Below, piece by piece: positions 34,048-45,500 of a stretch of DNA of 64,000 nt. The first letter of the stretch is position 1. Each line of letters begins with the position of its first letter. The stretch covers positions 496,001 to 560,000 of the forward strand of contig NZ_CP077079.1 of assembly GCF_019139815.1 (NCBI RefSeq), read 5' to 3'. The notes under the pieces were generated by a model. The model saw only the letters and a list, made by a program, of their open reading frames with translations. It ran no database searches and was not told the DNA's origin. The translations under genes and the position numbers were made by a program. Source of the stretch: Pseudomonas asgharzadehiana (lineage in GTDB: Bacteria > Pseudomonadota > Gammaproteobacteria > Pseudomonadales > Pseudomonadaceae).

Positions 34048-34069
34048 TTGTTACGTGGCTTGTTACGTG
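34048..34069 (+). repeat. Integrase arm-type sites, right pair (TTGTTACGTG)
   Basis: TTGTTACGTG at 34048-34057 and 34060-34069, spaced 12 bp, in the same orientation as the pair at 1796 and 1848. The second copy is part of a short palindrome GTTACGTGTAAC. Confidence 0.7.
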
Positions 34070-34081
34070 TAACGCAAAAAA

Positions 34082-34109
34082 CAAAGGCCTGCATCGCTGC
34101 AAGCCTTTG
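34082..34109 (-). terminator. Phage-supplied terminator for tRNA-Thr
   Basis: CAAAGGC and GCCTTTG pair around a 14-nt loop, followed on the minus strand by TTTTTT (34075-34081 region). It lies 9 bp past the tRNA 3' end inside the prophage, so the phage replaced the terminator it displaced. Confidence 0.75.
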
Positions 34110-34117
34110 ATTTTAAA

Positions 34118-34193
<76 letters not shown>

Positions 34194-34207
34194 GTGTTAG
34201 GGCGACG

Positions 34208-34235
34208 ATTATAGCGACTGCCAAGGTTCTGTAAA
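34208..34235 (-). promoter_or_regulatory. Sigma-70 promoter of tRNA-Thr
   Basis: On the minus strand TTTACA (34235-34230), a 16-bp spacer and a perfect TATAAT (34213-34208) lie just upstream of the tRNA. A GTCGCCC stretch follows the -10, as in a GC-rich stringent discriminator. Confidence 0.82.
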
Positions 34236-34254
34236 CCCCTGAAAACTGACTATT

Positions 34255-34280
34255 TTTGCGAAAACCCAAGTTTTCGCAAA
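34255..34280 (-). terminator. Terminator of the lapEBC operon
   Basis: A perfect 11-bp stem (TTTGCGAAAAC/GTTTTCGCAAA) with a 4-nt loop, 35 bp past the lapC stop and before the tRNA promoter. A weak AATAG follows rather than a U-run. Confidence 0.65.
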
Positions 34281-34314
34281 TCTCCCCGCATTTCCCTACG
34301 TCCCTCGCGAAAAA

Positions 34315-35691
34315 TCAACGCTCGTGCAGGGCCTCTGCGCGCGATTTGATGATGGGTTTGAGCAGGTAGCTCAAGATGCTTTTCTTGCCGGTGATGATGT
34401 CCACAGACGCCACCATGCCCGGGATGATCAGCAGTGGCTTCTCGTCGGTGCCCAGGTGGCTGCGGTCGGTGCGCAGTTTGATGATGTAGAAGGTGTTTTT
34501 CTTCTCTTCGTCCATCACGGTGTCGGCGCCGATGGTTTCGAGTTTGCCTTTGAGGCCGCCGTAGATGGTGTAGTCGTAGGCGGTGAATTTGATCATCGCT
34601 TCTTGGCCGGGGTGCAGGAAGGCGATGTCTTGCGGGCGGATTTTTGCTTCCACCAGCAGGGTGTCGTCCAGCGGGACGACTTCGGCCATGTCGCTGCCGG
34701 GCTGGATCACGCCGCCGACGGTGTTGACCAGCATCTGTTTGACGATGCCGCGCACGGGGGAGGTGACCATGGTGCGGCTGACGCGGTCTTCCAGGCCTTT
34801 GGAGGTCGCTTGGGCCTTGCTCAGGTTGGTGCGGGCTTCGTTCAACTGGGCGAGGGCTTCGCTGCGAAACTTGCCGCGGGTTTCATCGATTTTGCGCTGC
34901 ACTTCGTTGATGGCGGCCTGGGCGCGGGGGATGGCCAGGGTGGTGCCGTCGAGCATGCCGCGGGTTTCTACTTCGGAGCGCTTGAGGCGCAGCACTTCCA
35001 CCGGCGAGATCGCGCCTTGTTTGACCAAGGGTTCGGACATGCCGATTTCCTGGCGCAGCAGGTTCAGGCTGTTGCGGTATTGCTCCTGCTTGGAGCTGAA
35101 TTCACGCGCCTCTTGCTGGCGTTGCAGCAGTTGTTGTTGCAGCCCGCCAATTTCGTCCGCCAGTTGCTGGCGGCGGCTCAGGTACAGCGATTCTTCGTTC
35201 GAGGCCTGGTTGGGCACGGCTTTGCGCGCGTCCTCGGTGATGTTCAGCGGGCGATTTTCGATCTCTGCGCTAAGGCGCTCCACGCGCAGTTCCATGGCCA
35301 CGCGGTCGGCTTCGGTTTCGCCGACGTTGGAGGCAAAGCGCGTGTCGTCCAGGCGCACCAGTGGCGCGCCGGCTTCGACGATCTGCCCTTCGTGCACGTA
35401 GATCTGAGCGACGATGCCGCCTTCCAGGTTCTGGATCTTCTGGATGCGCGACGACGGGATCGCCTTGCCGTCGCCCTTGGTGACTTCATCGATAATCGCA
35501 AAGTGTGCCCACAGCAACAGGAACACGAAGAAGCCGATCACGCCCCAGATGGTCAGGCGCACGATGCGCGGAGCATCGTCGATCAGGGCCTTTTCGACCT
35601 CGGGCAATGGCTGGTCATCGAGCGAATCGCTGCCCTTGAAATAGCGGAAGATCACGTCCTTCCAACGGCCTGAACCGGACTTAAGCAACAC
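34315..35691 (-). CDS. lapC: LapC: periplasmic adaptor (HlyD family) of the adhesin secretion system
   Basis: 458 residues. One N-terminal membrane helix (IVRLTIWGVIGFFVFLLLWA), a lipoyl/barrel-sandwich half (IQNLEGGIVAQIYVHEGQIV), a long coiled-coil hairpin (about residues 120-300), the matching half (ATSKGLEDRVSRTMVTSPVR, GIVKQMLVNTVGGVIQPG) and a beta-barrel end. It links the LapB transporter to the LapE pore. The GTG start at 35691 overlaps lapB by 11 bp. Third gene of lapEBC, leftward. Confidence 0.92.
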   Translation of the reverse strand: MLLKSGSGRWKDVIFRYFKGSDSLDDQPLPEVEKALIDDAPRIVRLTIWGVIGFFVFLLLWAHFAIIDEVTKGDGKAIPSSRIQKIQNLEGGIVAQIYVHEGQIVEAGAPLVRLDDTRFASNVGETEADRVAMELRVERLSAEIENRPLNITEDARKAVPNQASNEESLYLSRRQQLADEIGGLQQQLLQRQQEAREFSSKQEQYRNSLNLLRQEIGMSEPLVKQGAISPVEVLRLKRSEVETRGMLDGTTLAIPRAQAAINEVQRKIDETRGKFRSEALAQLNEARTNLSKAQATSKGLEDRVSRTMVTSPVRGIVKQMLVNTVGGVIQPGSDMAEVVPLDDTLLVEAKIRPQDIAFLHPGQEAMIKFTAYDYTIYGGLKGKLETIGADTVMDEEKKNTFYIIKLRTDRSHLGTDEKPLLIIPGMVASVDIITGKKSILSYLLKPIIKSRAEALHER

Positions 35692-37834
35692 TGATCTGCC
35701 CCTTTTTCAGCGCTTCCATGACGGCCGCTTTTGGACCGTCTGCGAGGATCTGGCCACGGTCGATCACCAGCAGGCGATCGACCAGGCTCAGCAGCGAAGC
35801 ACGGTGGGTGACGAGAATCACCGTCTTGTTTTCGATAACCGACTGCAAGCGTTGCTTCAGGCGTTCTTCACCGGTGTTGTCCATGGCGCTGGTGGGTTCG
35901 TCCAGCAGCAGAATCGGTGGGTTCAGCAGCAGCGCGCGGGCCAGGGCAACGTTCTGGCGCTGGCCGCCGGAAAGGTTTTGCCCGCGCTCGCCCACTTGCA
36001 GTTCGTAACCTTGCGGATGCAGCCTGGCAAATTCATGCACGCCGGCCAGCTCCGCGGCCTGCAGCACCATTTCATCATCCACATAGCGTGCACCGGACAC
36101 GAGGTTGTCGCGCAAGGTGCCGGCCAGCAATTGGATGTCCTGGGCCACGTAGCCGATGTTATGCCGCAATTCGCTGACGTCGATTTGGCGGATGTCTACG
36201 CCGTCCACCAGCAACGAGCCGGAGTCGGGTTGATACAGGCCCACCAACAGCTTGGCCAGCGAGCTTTTGCCCGAGCCGCTGCGGCCGATGATGCCGATCT
36301 TCTCGCCAGGGCGAACCGTCAGGTTGATGCCGCGCAGCGCCAGGTTCTGTTGGTTCGGGTAGGTAAAGTCGACCTCGCGGAACGTCATCGCGCCTTGCAG
36401 CGTTTTACGGCTGAGGGGGCGCTCGTCGAAGTTGCGTTCCTGCGGCAGCTCCATCATCTGGTCCACCGACACCATCGTCACCTTGGCTTGCTGGTAGCGC
36501 GTCAGCAGGCCCGACAGTTGCGCCAGCGGGCCGAGTGCGCGGCCGCTGAGCATGTAGCACGCCACCAGGCCGCCCATGCTCAGGGCGCCATCGATGATCT
36601 GGTACACGCCGAAGATGATCATCGCCACGCCCGCCACTTGCTGGATCAGCAGCGTGATGTTCATCGCCAGGCCAGACAGAACCTTCACCCGCAATTCCAG
36701 CCGGCTGAGGGTGCCAATGGTTTGTTCCCACTGGTATTGGCGTTCGCTTTCGGCGTTGTTGACCTTCACCGCATCCAGCCCGGCGAGGGTTTCGATCAGG
36801 CTCGACTGGCGTTCGGCACTCAGGGCCATGGTGCGCTCAAGTGTCGCGGTCAGCGGTTTTTGCAGGAAATGGCCGATACCCAGCGCCAGCGGGAAGGCGA
36901 CGATGGGGATCCACACCAAGTGGCCGCCGAGCAGCGCGATGACCGCGAGGATGATCAGGGTAAACGGCAAATCGATCAGGCTGGCGAGGGTCAGGGAGGT
37001 GAGGAAGTCGCGCATCCCCTGAAACTCGTGGATGTTCGAGGCATAGCTGCCCACGCGTGCCGGGCGCATTTTCATCGACATGCCCACGATGCGCTCGAAC
37101 AGCGTCGCGGAAATGATCAGGTCGGTTTTCTTGCCTGCCAGGTCCAGGCACAGGCTGCGCATACTCTTGAGCAACAGATCGAACAGGTAGGCGCCGCAAA
37201 TACCGATGGCCAGCACCCACAAGGTGGCCGTGGCCTGGTTCGGTACTACGCGGTCATACACGTTCATCACAAACAAGGGCGCGGCCAAGGCGATCAGGTT
37301 GATCACCAGGCTGGCGGCGATGGCGTCGGCGTACAGCCAGCGCGAACGTTTGAGGGTGTCTTTGAACCACGAGCGAGCCCGTGGGATCAGCGTGCCGCTG
37401 GTGACGTCAAATTTATGTTGCGGTTGGGCGAAGAAAACCCGACCGCTGTAATCTTGACTCAGCGCTTCGCGGCTAACCTGGACTTCGCCACCGTCGCTTT
37501 CGCTGAGCAACAGGCGGGCGGTGTCACCCTCCCACGCCAACAGCACCGCGCTGCGTCCTTCCTTGAAAAGCAGCAACGCCGGCAATGCGATGAACGGGAT
37601 CTGCTCCAGCTTGCGCTGCAGCAAACGGCCCTGCAAACCCGCCCGGGCTGCTGCGCGGGGCAGCAGGTCGGGGCTCAGGCGCTGGCCCGCCAGGGGCAGG
37701 CCGGTGGTCAGCATGGCCCGGCTGGCAGGCTTGTAATGCAGGGAGCAGAGCGTCAACAACCCGTCCAGCAAGGGGTCGTCATGCTGACTGCGCGGGTCAT
37801 GGTTGAGCTGCGCCACACCTATTTCAGAATCCAA
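35681..37834 (-). CDS. lapB: LapB: type I secretion ABC transporter
   Basis: 717 residues. The N-terminal C39-like domain lacks the catalytic Cys/His set and should act only in substrate docking. Six membrane helices span about 165-425. The nucleotide-binding domain has Walker A GRSGSGKSS, signature LSGGQRQ and Walker B PPILLLDEPTSAMD. It drives export of LapA with LapC and LapE. It lies 44 bp after lapE and overlaps lapC. Confidence 0.94.
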   Translation of the reverse strand: MDSEIGVAQLNHDPRSQHDDPLLDGLLTLCSLHYKPASRAMLTTGLPLAGQRLSPDLLPRAAARAGLQGRLLQRKLEQIPFIALPALLLFKEGRSAVLLAWEGDTARLLLSESDGGEVQVSREALSQDYSGRVFFAQPQHKFDVTSGTLIPRARSWFKDTLKRSRWLYADAIAASLVINLIALAAPLFVMNVYDRVVPNQATATLWVLAIGICGAYLFDLLLKSMRSLCLDLAGKKTDLIISATLFERIVGMSMKMRPARVGSYASNIHEFQGMRDFLTSLTLASLIDLPFTLIILAVIALLGGHLVWIPIVAFPLALGIGHFLQKPLTATLERTMALSAERQSSLIETLAGLDAVKVNNAESERQYQWEQTIGTLSRLELRVKVLSGLAMNITLLIQQVAGVAMIIFGVYQIIDGALSMGGLVACYMLSGRALGPLAQLSGLLTRYQQAKVTMVSVDQMMELPQERNFDERPLSRKTLQGAMTFREVDFTYPNQQNLALRGINLTVRPGEKIGIIGRSGSGKSSLAKLLVGLYQPDSGSLLVDGVDIRQIDVSELRHNIGYVAQDIQLLAGTLRDNLVSGARYVDDEMVLQAAELAGVHEFARLHPQGYELQVGERGQNLSGGQRQNVALARALLLNPPILLLDEPTSAMDNTGEERLKQRLQSVIENKTVILVTHRASLLSLVDRLLVIDRGQILADGPKAAVMEALKKGQISVA

Positions 37835-37878
37835 GCTGACTCTCTCTTAAACGGTTGAGTGGTTCACGCCGTCAAGAA

Positions 37879-39231
37879 TCAGTTCATCCCTGGCAGGTTT
37901 ACCTTCGTTTTGACTTCGTTCTGCACAACTGATGCCAGCGGCGCAACGACGCCCTGACTTCTCAGCAATTGGCCCATATCGGCCTTGATGCGGTACTGCG
38001 TATAGATGTGCAGGCTTTTGATCTGTGCCAGGCGCTGCTGAGCGGTGAACAGCTCGTTCTCGCTGTCGAGCAAGTCGAGCAGCGTGCGCTCGCCCAGGCT
38101 GAACTGCTGCTGGTACGAGGTGCGCACTTTGTTGCTGCGGTCTACGTATTGCTGTGCGATCGGCACCTGCTGGCTGGCGTTATTGTAGGCGTTCCACGCC
38201 AAACCGAGTTCTTCATTCAACTGACGCAGGGCGTTGTTGCGAATATCCAGCGCCTGGCTGGCCTGGGACGCCTTGGACTGCAGGCTGGCTTTGTCGCTGC
38301 CGCCGTTATACAGGTTGAACTGCATGTTCAGCATCGCGGAGTAACCATTGTCATGGCCCTCTTCGCCGCCGATGTTGTTGTTGGCTGAACGCTGCAGCAC
38401 TGCATCAAAGCGCGGGTAGAAAGTCGACTTGGCGGCTTCGTACTGCTTCTCGGCAGCGGCGATATCCGACTCGGCAGAGCGCAATACCGGGCTGTCCGCA
38501 ATCATCTGGCGGCGGGCTTCATCCAGGCTGGCCGGTAGCGCGGTCACAATGCCCAGTGGTTTTTCCAGCTGGTCGGGCTCTTTGCCAACCACGCTCAAAA
38601 AGTTGGTATTGGCATCCGCCAGGTTGGTCTGCTCGGTGATCAGGTTGTTTTGGGCCTGGGCCAGTCGGGCTTCGGCCTGGTCCATGTCCGCCATTCTTCC
38701 GACGCCACGGCTGGTGCGCAGTTGGATCTGGTCAAAAATACGTTCGTGGCTTTTCAGGTTGTCTTCTGCCAGTTGCACCATCTCGCGACGGGTCAAGACA
38801 TCCAGATAAACCTGGGCAACCGTCAGTGCGGTGCGCTCGGACGTATTGAGCAGCGCATACCCACGGGAGTTGGCGGTGGCTTGTTGGCGACCGACTTCAT
38901 TGACGGTGCCAAAGCCTTGGAACAGATTTTGCTGAAGACGGATCGACGACTCGCCACGGTTCAGTGTTTTCCAGTCGTGGCTGTTGCTGGCGGCACGTGT
39001 GGAGGTGTTGTCCGAGCTTTCACGGCCATAACCGCCCAGCAAGTCGACCTTAGGCAGGTAGCCGCCTTGGGCTTCCCTGACCTGATAGTCGGCGGCAATG
39101 CGCGCATTGATGGCCGCCTGGATTTCCGGGTGGTTCTCCACGGCGGCTTGCATCGCTTCGGGAAGGGTTTGGGCCTGGACAAAACTGGCGGCTAGAGCAA
39201 ACGGTATGGCTTTAAGAAGGTGCAAACGCAT
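37879..39231 (-). CDS. lapE: LapE: outer-membrane TolC-like pore, LapA anchor
   Basis: 450 residues, the usual TolC size. A signal peptide (MRLHLLKAIPFALAASFVQA) is followed by two similar helical repeats of the outer-membrane efflux family (AMQAAVENHPEIQAAINARI, TAQQRLAQIKSLHIYTQYRI). I start at 39231 because the signal peptide begins there; the frame is open to 39498 but that part has no coding look. In the Lap model LapA stays threaded in this pore until LapG cuts it. First gene of lapEBC, divergent from lapA. Confidence 0.92.
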   Translation of the reverse strand: MRLHLLKAIPFALAASFVQAQTLPEAMQAAVENHPEIQAAINARIAADYQVREAQGGYLPKVDLLGGYGRESSDNTSTRAASNSHDWKTLNRGESSIRLQQNLFQGFGTVNEVGRQQATANSRGYALLNTSERTALTVAQVYLDVLTRREMVQLAEDNLKSHERIFDQIQLRTSRGVGRMADMDQAEARLAQAQNNLITEQTNLADANTNFLSVVGKEPDQLEKPLGIVTALPASLDEARRQMIADSPVLRSAESDIAAAEKQYEAAKSTFYPRFDAVLQRSANNNIGGEEGHDNGYSAMLNMQFNLYNGGSDKASLQSKASQASQALDIRNNALRQLNEELGLAWNAYNNASQQVPIAQQYVDRSNKVRTSYQQQFSLGERTLLDLLDSENELFTAQQRLAQIKSLHIYTQYRIKADMGQLLRSQGVVAPLASVVQNEVKTKVNLPGMN

Positions 39232-39575
39232 TCTGATTTTTCCCGGGGATTGGTTGCCTGAAAAACCGCAACAAATTGGAATATGCATTGGAGTGGCAAC
39301 TCGAAATGCCCGTTTTTCTTGGACGCCTGAAGGCGCAAACAGAAAGTCGCGAGGCCGCTTAAATATCAATGTGACATTACTGGGCAGATTGTTTAGGATG
39401 GCGCTCAATAGGTCAATACCTTGACGGGAAAGTAATTTTTCGCAAGAAACAACAGAAAATTGACGCCAATATATTTTTACACAAATTGCGTACTCCAACT
39501 ATCTGAATCGGCAGCAGCGAGAGGGCCGGTCTCCTTGATGGATACCCCCGAACGGCAATACACGGAGAGTCTTTT
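39232..39575. promoter_or_regulatory. Divergent lapE-lapA intergenic region
   Basis: 344 bp with no gene, much more AT-rich than its flanks (for example 39424-39490). It must hold both promoters. TTGACG at 39421 and at 39460 are possible -35 boxes for lapA, but neither has a convincing -10 at the right spacing. GGAG precedes the lapA ATG by about 8 nt. Confidence 0.6.
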
Positions 39576-42500
39576 ATGAGCAGCGTTGCGGTCGTCAAAA
39601 GCATTGTCGGTCAAGTGTTCGCAGTTTCCCCGGAAGGGATTCGCCGCCTGCTCGTAGAAGGGGACCGCTTGGTCGCGGGTGAGCAGGTCGATACCGGCGC
39701 ATCTGGCGCTGTCTCGCTGGAGCTGGCGGATGGCCGGGTCATCGACCTGGGCCGCGACACTCAGTGGAGCGCCAGCGCTCCTGACTCGTCCACCGACCTC
39801 AGCGCCGCTACCGCACAGGCCGCACCGTCCGTCGCCGAACTCCAGCAAGCCATCGCTGCCGGTGCCGACCCGACCCAAGTCCTTGAAGCCACGGCTGCCG
39901 GCCCGACCTCCGCTGGTGCCGATGGCGCCGCCGGCGGCGGCCACAGTTTTATCGTGCTGGAAGCCACCGCAGGCGTGGTTGACCCCACCATTGGTTACCC
40001 GACGACCGGCTTGAATGCCGGTGACGCCGTAGGTACAACCCAGACCGCCGGCGACAATAACGGCGTCGATCCGCGTAACGTCACCATCACTCTGACCGCC
40101 ACGCCGACCATCACCGAAGCAGGCGGCGTTGTTGTTTACACCGTATTCATCACCCAGGCGCCGACCAGCGACCTGACCGTCACCTTGTCTAACGGCCTGG
40201 CGGTTGTCATCGCGGCCGGCCAGACCTCGGGCGTACTGAACGTCACGTTTGCCGGCAATGACACGCCCTACCTGGATGCCTCGTCGATCTCCGCCACCAT
40301 CGCCGGCACCTCCGGCGGCGGCAACCTGATCATCACCACTGACCCGGCGCCGGCCGTTACCCAGATCAACGACACCATCGACACCACCACCGTCACGCTG
40401 ACCGCGACCGCATCGGTGGATGAAGGCGGCAAGATCGTCTACACCGCGACCGTGACCAACGCGGCGCAGACAGACGTTGTTATCAAGCTGTCCAACGACC
40501 AGACCATTACCATCGAAGCGGGCAAAACCACCGGTACGGTCAGTATCGACACGCCCGCGAACCTGGCCGATGGCAAAGACCTGGTCGTCAGCGCCACCAT
40601 TACCAGCGCCACCGGCGGTAATTACGAGAACCTCGCGATCAACCCGCAAGCAGCCACCTCTACCGTGGTTGCCGTGGACGATCCTAGCGTTTTGCAGGCT
40701 GATACCAACACCATCGCCGAAGATGGCGTTGCGACCGGCAACGTGCTGAGCAACGACAGCGACATCGACAACGTCCTGGCCGTATCGACCTTCAGCGTGG
40801 GTGGCAATACATTCAACGCTGGCCAAACCGCCGTTATTGCCGGCGTGGGTTCCATCACCATTGGGGCTGATGGCGCGTACACCTTTACTCCGGTTAAAGA
40901 CTTCAATGGTGAAGTGCCGCAAATCGGCTACACCACCAATACCGGTTCCAGCAGCACGCTGAATGTGAACGTCGACGCAGTTGATGATGCCAGCGTTCTG
41001 AAAGCCGACACCGGCAGTGCGTTGGAAGATACCGTTGCCACCGGCAATGTGCTGACCAACGATGTCGACGTCGATAATGCCCTGACCGTCGCCACTTTCA
41101 ACGTCAACGGCACCACTTACACCGCCGGTCAAACCGCCGTCATCGCGGGCGTTGGCTCTATCACCATCGGTGCCGACGGCGCCTACGCCTTCACTCCGGT
41201 CAAAGACTTCAACGGTGATGTGCCGCAAATCGGCTACACCACCAACACCGGTTCAAGCAGCACGCTGGATGTGAAGATCGAAGCGGTTGACGACGCGAGC
41301 GTCTTGAAAGCCGACACCGGCAGCGCGTTGGAAGATACCGTTGCCACCGGCAACGTGCTGAGCAATGACAGTGACATTGATAGTGTATTGAGCGTTGCCA
41401 CCTTCAACGTCGACGGCACTACCTACACTGCCGGTCAAACCGCAATCATCGCGGGTATTGGCAGCATCACCATCGGCACCGATGGCGCCTATGCGTTCAC
41501 GCCGGTCAAAGATTTCAACGGTGACGTACCGCAAATTGGCTACACCACCAACACCGGCTCCAGCAGCACGCTGGACGTGAAAATCGAAGCCGTTGACGAC
41601 GCTAGCGAACTCAAAGCTGACACCGGCAGTGCCTTGGAAGACACCGTTGCCACCGGCAACGTGCTGACCAATGACGTTGACGTCGATAACGCCCTGACCG
41701 TCGCGACCTTCAACGTCAACGGCACCACTTACACCGCCGGCCAAACCGCGATCATCGCGGGCATTGGCAGCATCACCATCGGCACTGACGGCGCGTACGC
41801 CTTCACCCCAGTCAAAGACTTCAACGGCGACGTACCGCAAATCGGCTACACCACTAACACGGGCTCCAGCAGCACGCTGGACGTGAAAATCGAGGCCGTT
41901 GACGACGCGAGCGTCCTGAAAGCCGACACCGACAGTGCCTTGGAAGACACCGTTGCCACCGGCAATGTGCTGACCAACGACGTCGATGTTGATAACACCC
42001 TGACTGTCACAAGCTTCAACGTCGGTGGTACCACCTACACCGCCGGCCAAACCGCAATCATCGCGGGCATTGGCAGCATCACCATCGGCACTGACGGCGC
42101 GTACGCCTTCACCCCAGTCAAAGACTTCAACGGCGACGTACCGCAAATCGGCTACACCACTAACACGGGCTCCAGCAGCACGTTGGACGTGAAAATCGAC
42201 GCCGTTGACGACGCGAGCGAACTCAAAGCCGACACCGGCAGTGCCTTAGAAGACACCGTTGCCACTGGCAATGTGCTGACCAACGACGTCGACGTCGACA
42301 ACACGCTGACTGTCACGAGCTTCAACGTCGGTGGTACCACCTACACCGCCGGCCAAACCGCAATCATCGCGGGCATTGGCAGCATCACCATCGCCACCGA
42401 TGGCGCGTACGCCTTCACCCCGGTCAAAGACTTCAACGGCGATGTGCCGCAAATCGGCTACACCACTAACACGGGCTCCAGCAGCACGCTGGACGTGAAA

Positions 42501-45500
42501 ATCGAAGCCGTTGACGACGCGAGCGAACTCAAAGCTGACACCGGTAGCGCCTTGGAAGACACCGTTGCCACGGGCAACGTGCTGACCAATGACGTCGATG
42601 TTGATAACACCCTGACTGTCACGAGCTTCAACGTCGGTGGTACCACCTACACCGCCGGCCAAACCGCGATCATCGCGGGTATTGGCAGCATCACCATCGG
42701 CACCGACGGCGCATACGCCTTCACCCCGGTCAAAGACTTCAACGGCGATGTGCCGCAAATCGGCTACACCACTAACACGGGCTCCAGCAGCACGCTGGAC
42801 GTGAAAATCGAGGCCGTTGACGACGCTAGCGAACTCAAAGCTGACACCGGCAGTGCCTTGGAAGACACCGTTGCCACCGGCAATGTGCTGACCAATGACG
42901 TTGATGTCGATAACACGCTGACTGTCACGAGCTTCAACGTCGGTGGTACCACCTACACCGCCGGCCAAACCGCAATCATCGCGGGCATCGGCAGCATCAC
43001 CATCGGCACCGACGGCGCGTACGCCTTCACGCCGGTCAAAGACTTCAACGGTGATGTACCGCAAATCGGCTACACCACCAACACCGGCTCTAGCAGCACG
43101 CTGGATGTGAAGATTGATGCGGTTGATGACGCGAGCGAGCTGAAAGCCGACACCGGCAGTGCCTTAGAAGACACCGTTGCCACTGGCAATGTGCTGACCA
43201 ACGACGTCGACGTCGACAACACGCTGACTGTCACGAGCTTCAACGTCGGTGGTACCACCTACACCGCCGGCCAAACCGCAATCATCGCGGGCATTGGCAG
43301 CATCACCATCGGCACCGACGGCGCCTACGCCTTCACCCCGGTCAAAGACTTCAACGGCGATGTACCGCAAATCGGCTACACCACCAACACCGGCTCTAGC
43401 AGCACGCTGGATGTGAAGATTGATGCGGTTGATGACGCGAGCGAGCTGAAAGCCGACACCGGCAGCGCCTTGGAAGACACCGTTGCCACGGGCAACGTGC
43501 TGACCAACGATGTCGATGTCGACAACACCCTGACTGTCACAAGCTTCAACGTCGGTGGCACCACCTACACCGCCGGCCAAACCGCGATCATCGCGGGCAT
43601 TGGCAGCATCACCATCGGCACCGACGGCGCCTACGCCTTCACCCCGGTCAAAGACTTCAACGGCGATGTACCGCAAATCGGCTACACCACGAACACCGGT
43701 TCCAGCAGCACGCTGGACGTGAAAATCGAAGCCGTTGACGACGCGAGCGAACTCAAAGCCGACACCGGCAGTGCCTTGGAAGACACCGTTGCCACTGGCA
43801 ACGTGCTGACCAACGATGTCGATGTCGACAACACCCTGACTGTCACAAGCTTCAACGTCGGTGGCACCACTTACACCGCCGGTCAAACCGCGATCATCGC
43901 GGGCATTGGTTCTATCACCATCGGTACTGATGGCGCGTACGCCTTCACCCCAGTCAAAGATTTCAACGGCGATGTACCGCAAATCGGCTACACCACTAAC
44001 ACCGGTTCCAGCAGCACGCTGGACGTGAAGATCGAAGCGGTTGATGACGCCAGCGTCTTGAAAGCCGACACCGGCAGCGCCTTGGAAGACACCGTTGCCA
44101 CCGGCAATGTGCTGACCAACGACGTCGATGTTGATAACACCCTGACTGTCACGAGCTTCAACGTCGGCGGTACCACCTACACCGCCGGTCAAACCGCCGT
44201 TATCGCGGGCATTGGTTCTATCACCATCGGTACTGATGGCGCGTACGCCTTCACGCCGGTCAAAGACTTCAACGGTGATGTACCGCAAATCGGCTACACC
44301 ACCAACACCGGCTCTAGCAGCACGCTGGATGTGAAGATTGATGCGGTTGATGACGCGAGCGAGCTGAAAGCCGACACCGGCAGCGCCTTGGAAGACACTG
44401 TTGCCACTGGCAATGTGCTGACCAATGACGTCGATGTCGACAACACCCTGACTGTCACGAGCTTCAACGTCGGTGGTACCACCTACACCGCCGGCCAAAC
44501 CGCGATCATCGCGGGCATTGGCAGCATCACCATCGGCACTGACGGCGCGTACGCCTTCACCCCAGTCAAAGACTTCAACGGCGACGTACCGCAAATCGGC
44601 TACACCACCAACACCGGCTCTAGCAGCACGCTGGATGTGAAGATTGATGCGGTTGATGACGCGAGCGAGCTGAAAGCCGACACCGGCAGCGCCTTGGAAG
44701 ACACCGTTGCCACGGGCAACGTGCTGACCAACGATGTCGATGTCGACAACACCCTGACTGTCACAAGCTTCAACGTCGGTGGCACCACCTACACCGCCGG
44801 CCAAACCGCGATCATCGCGGGCATTGGCAGCATCACCATCGGCACCGACGGCGCCTACGCCTTCACCCCGGTCAAAGACTTCAACGGCGATGTACCGCAA
44901 ATCGGCTACACCACGAACACCGGTTCCAGCAGCACGCTGGACGTGAAAATCGAAGCCGTTGACGACGCGAGCGAACTCAAAGCCGACACCGGCAGTGCCT
45001 TGGAAGACACCGTTGCCACTGGCAACGTGCTGACCAACGATGTCGATGTCGACAACACCCTGACTGTCACAAGCTTCAACGTCGGTGGCACCACTTACAC
45101 CGCCGGTCAAACCGCGATCATCGCGGGCATTGGTTCTATCACCATCGGTACTGATGGCGCGTACGCCTTCACCCCAGTCAAAGATTTCAACGGCGATGTA
45201 CCGCAAATCGGCTACACCACCAACACCGGCTCTAGCAGCACGCTGGACGTGAAGATTGATGCGGTTGATGACGCAAGCGAGCTGAAAGCCGACACCGGCA
45301 ACGCCTTGGAAGACACCGTCGCCACCGGCAATGTGCTGACCAATGACGTTGACGTCGATAACGCCCTGACCGTCGCGACCTTCAACGTCAACGGCACCAC
45401 TTACACCGCCGGCCAAACCGCAATTATCGCGGGCATCGGCAGCATCACCATCGGCACCGACGGCGCGTACGCCTTCACGCCGGTCAAAGACTTCAACGGC

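Noticed and set aside
35804..37858. 684-codon open frame opposite lapB
   Set aside because: Gln/His/Arg-rich composition typical of the antisense of GC-rich genes; lapB has all ABC motifs.
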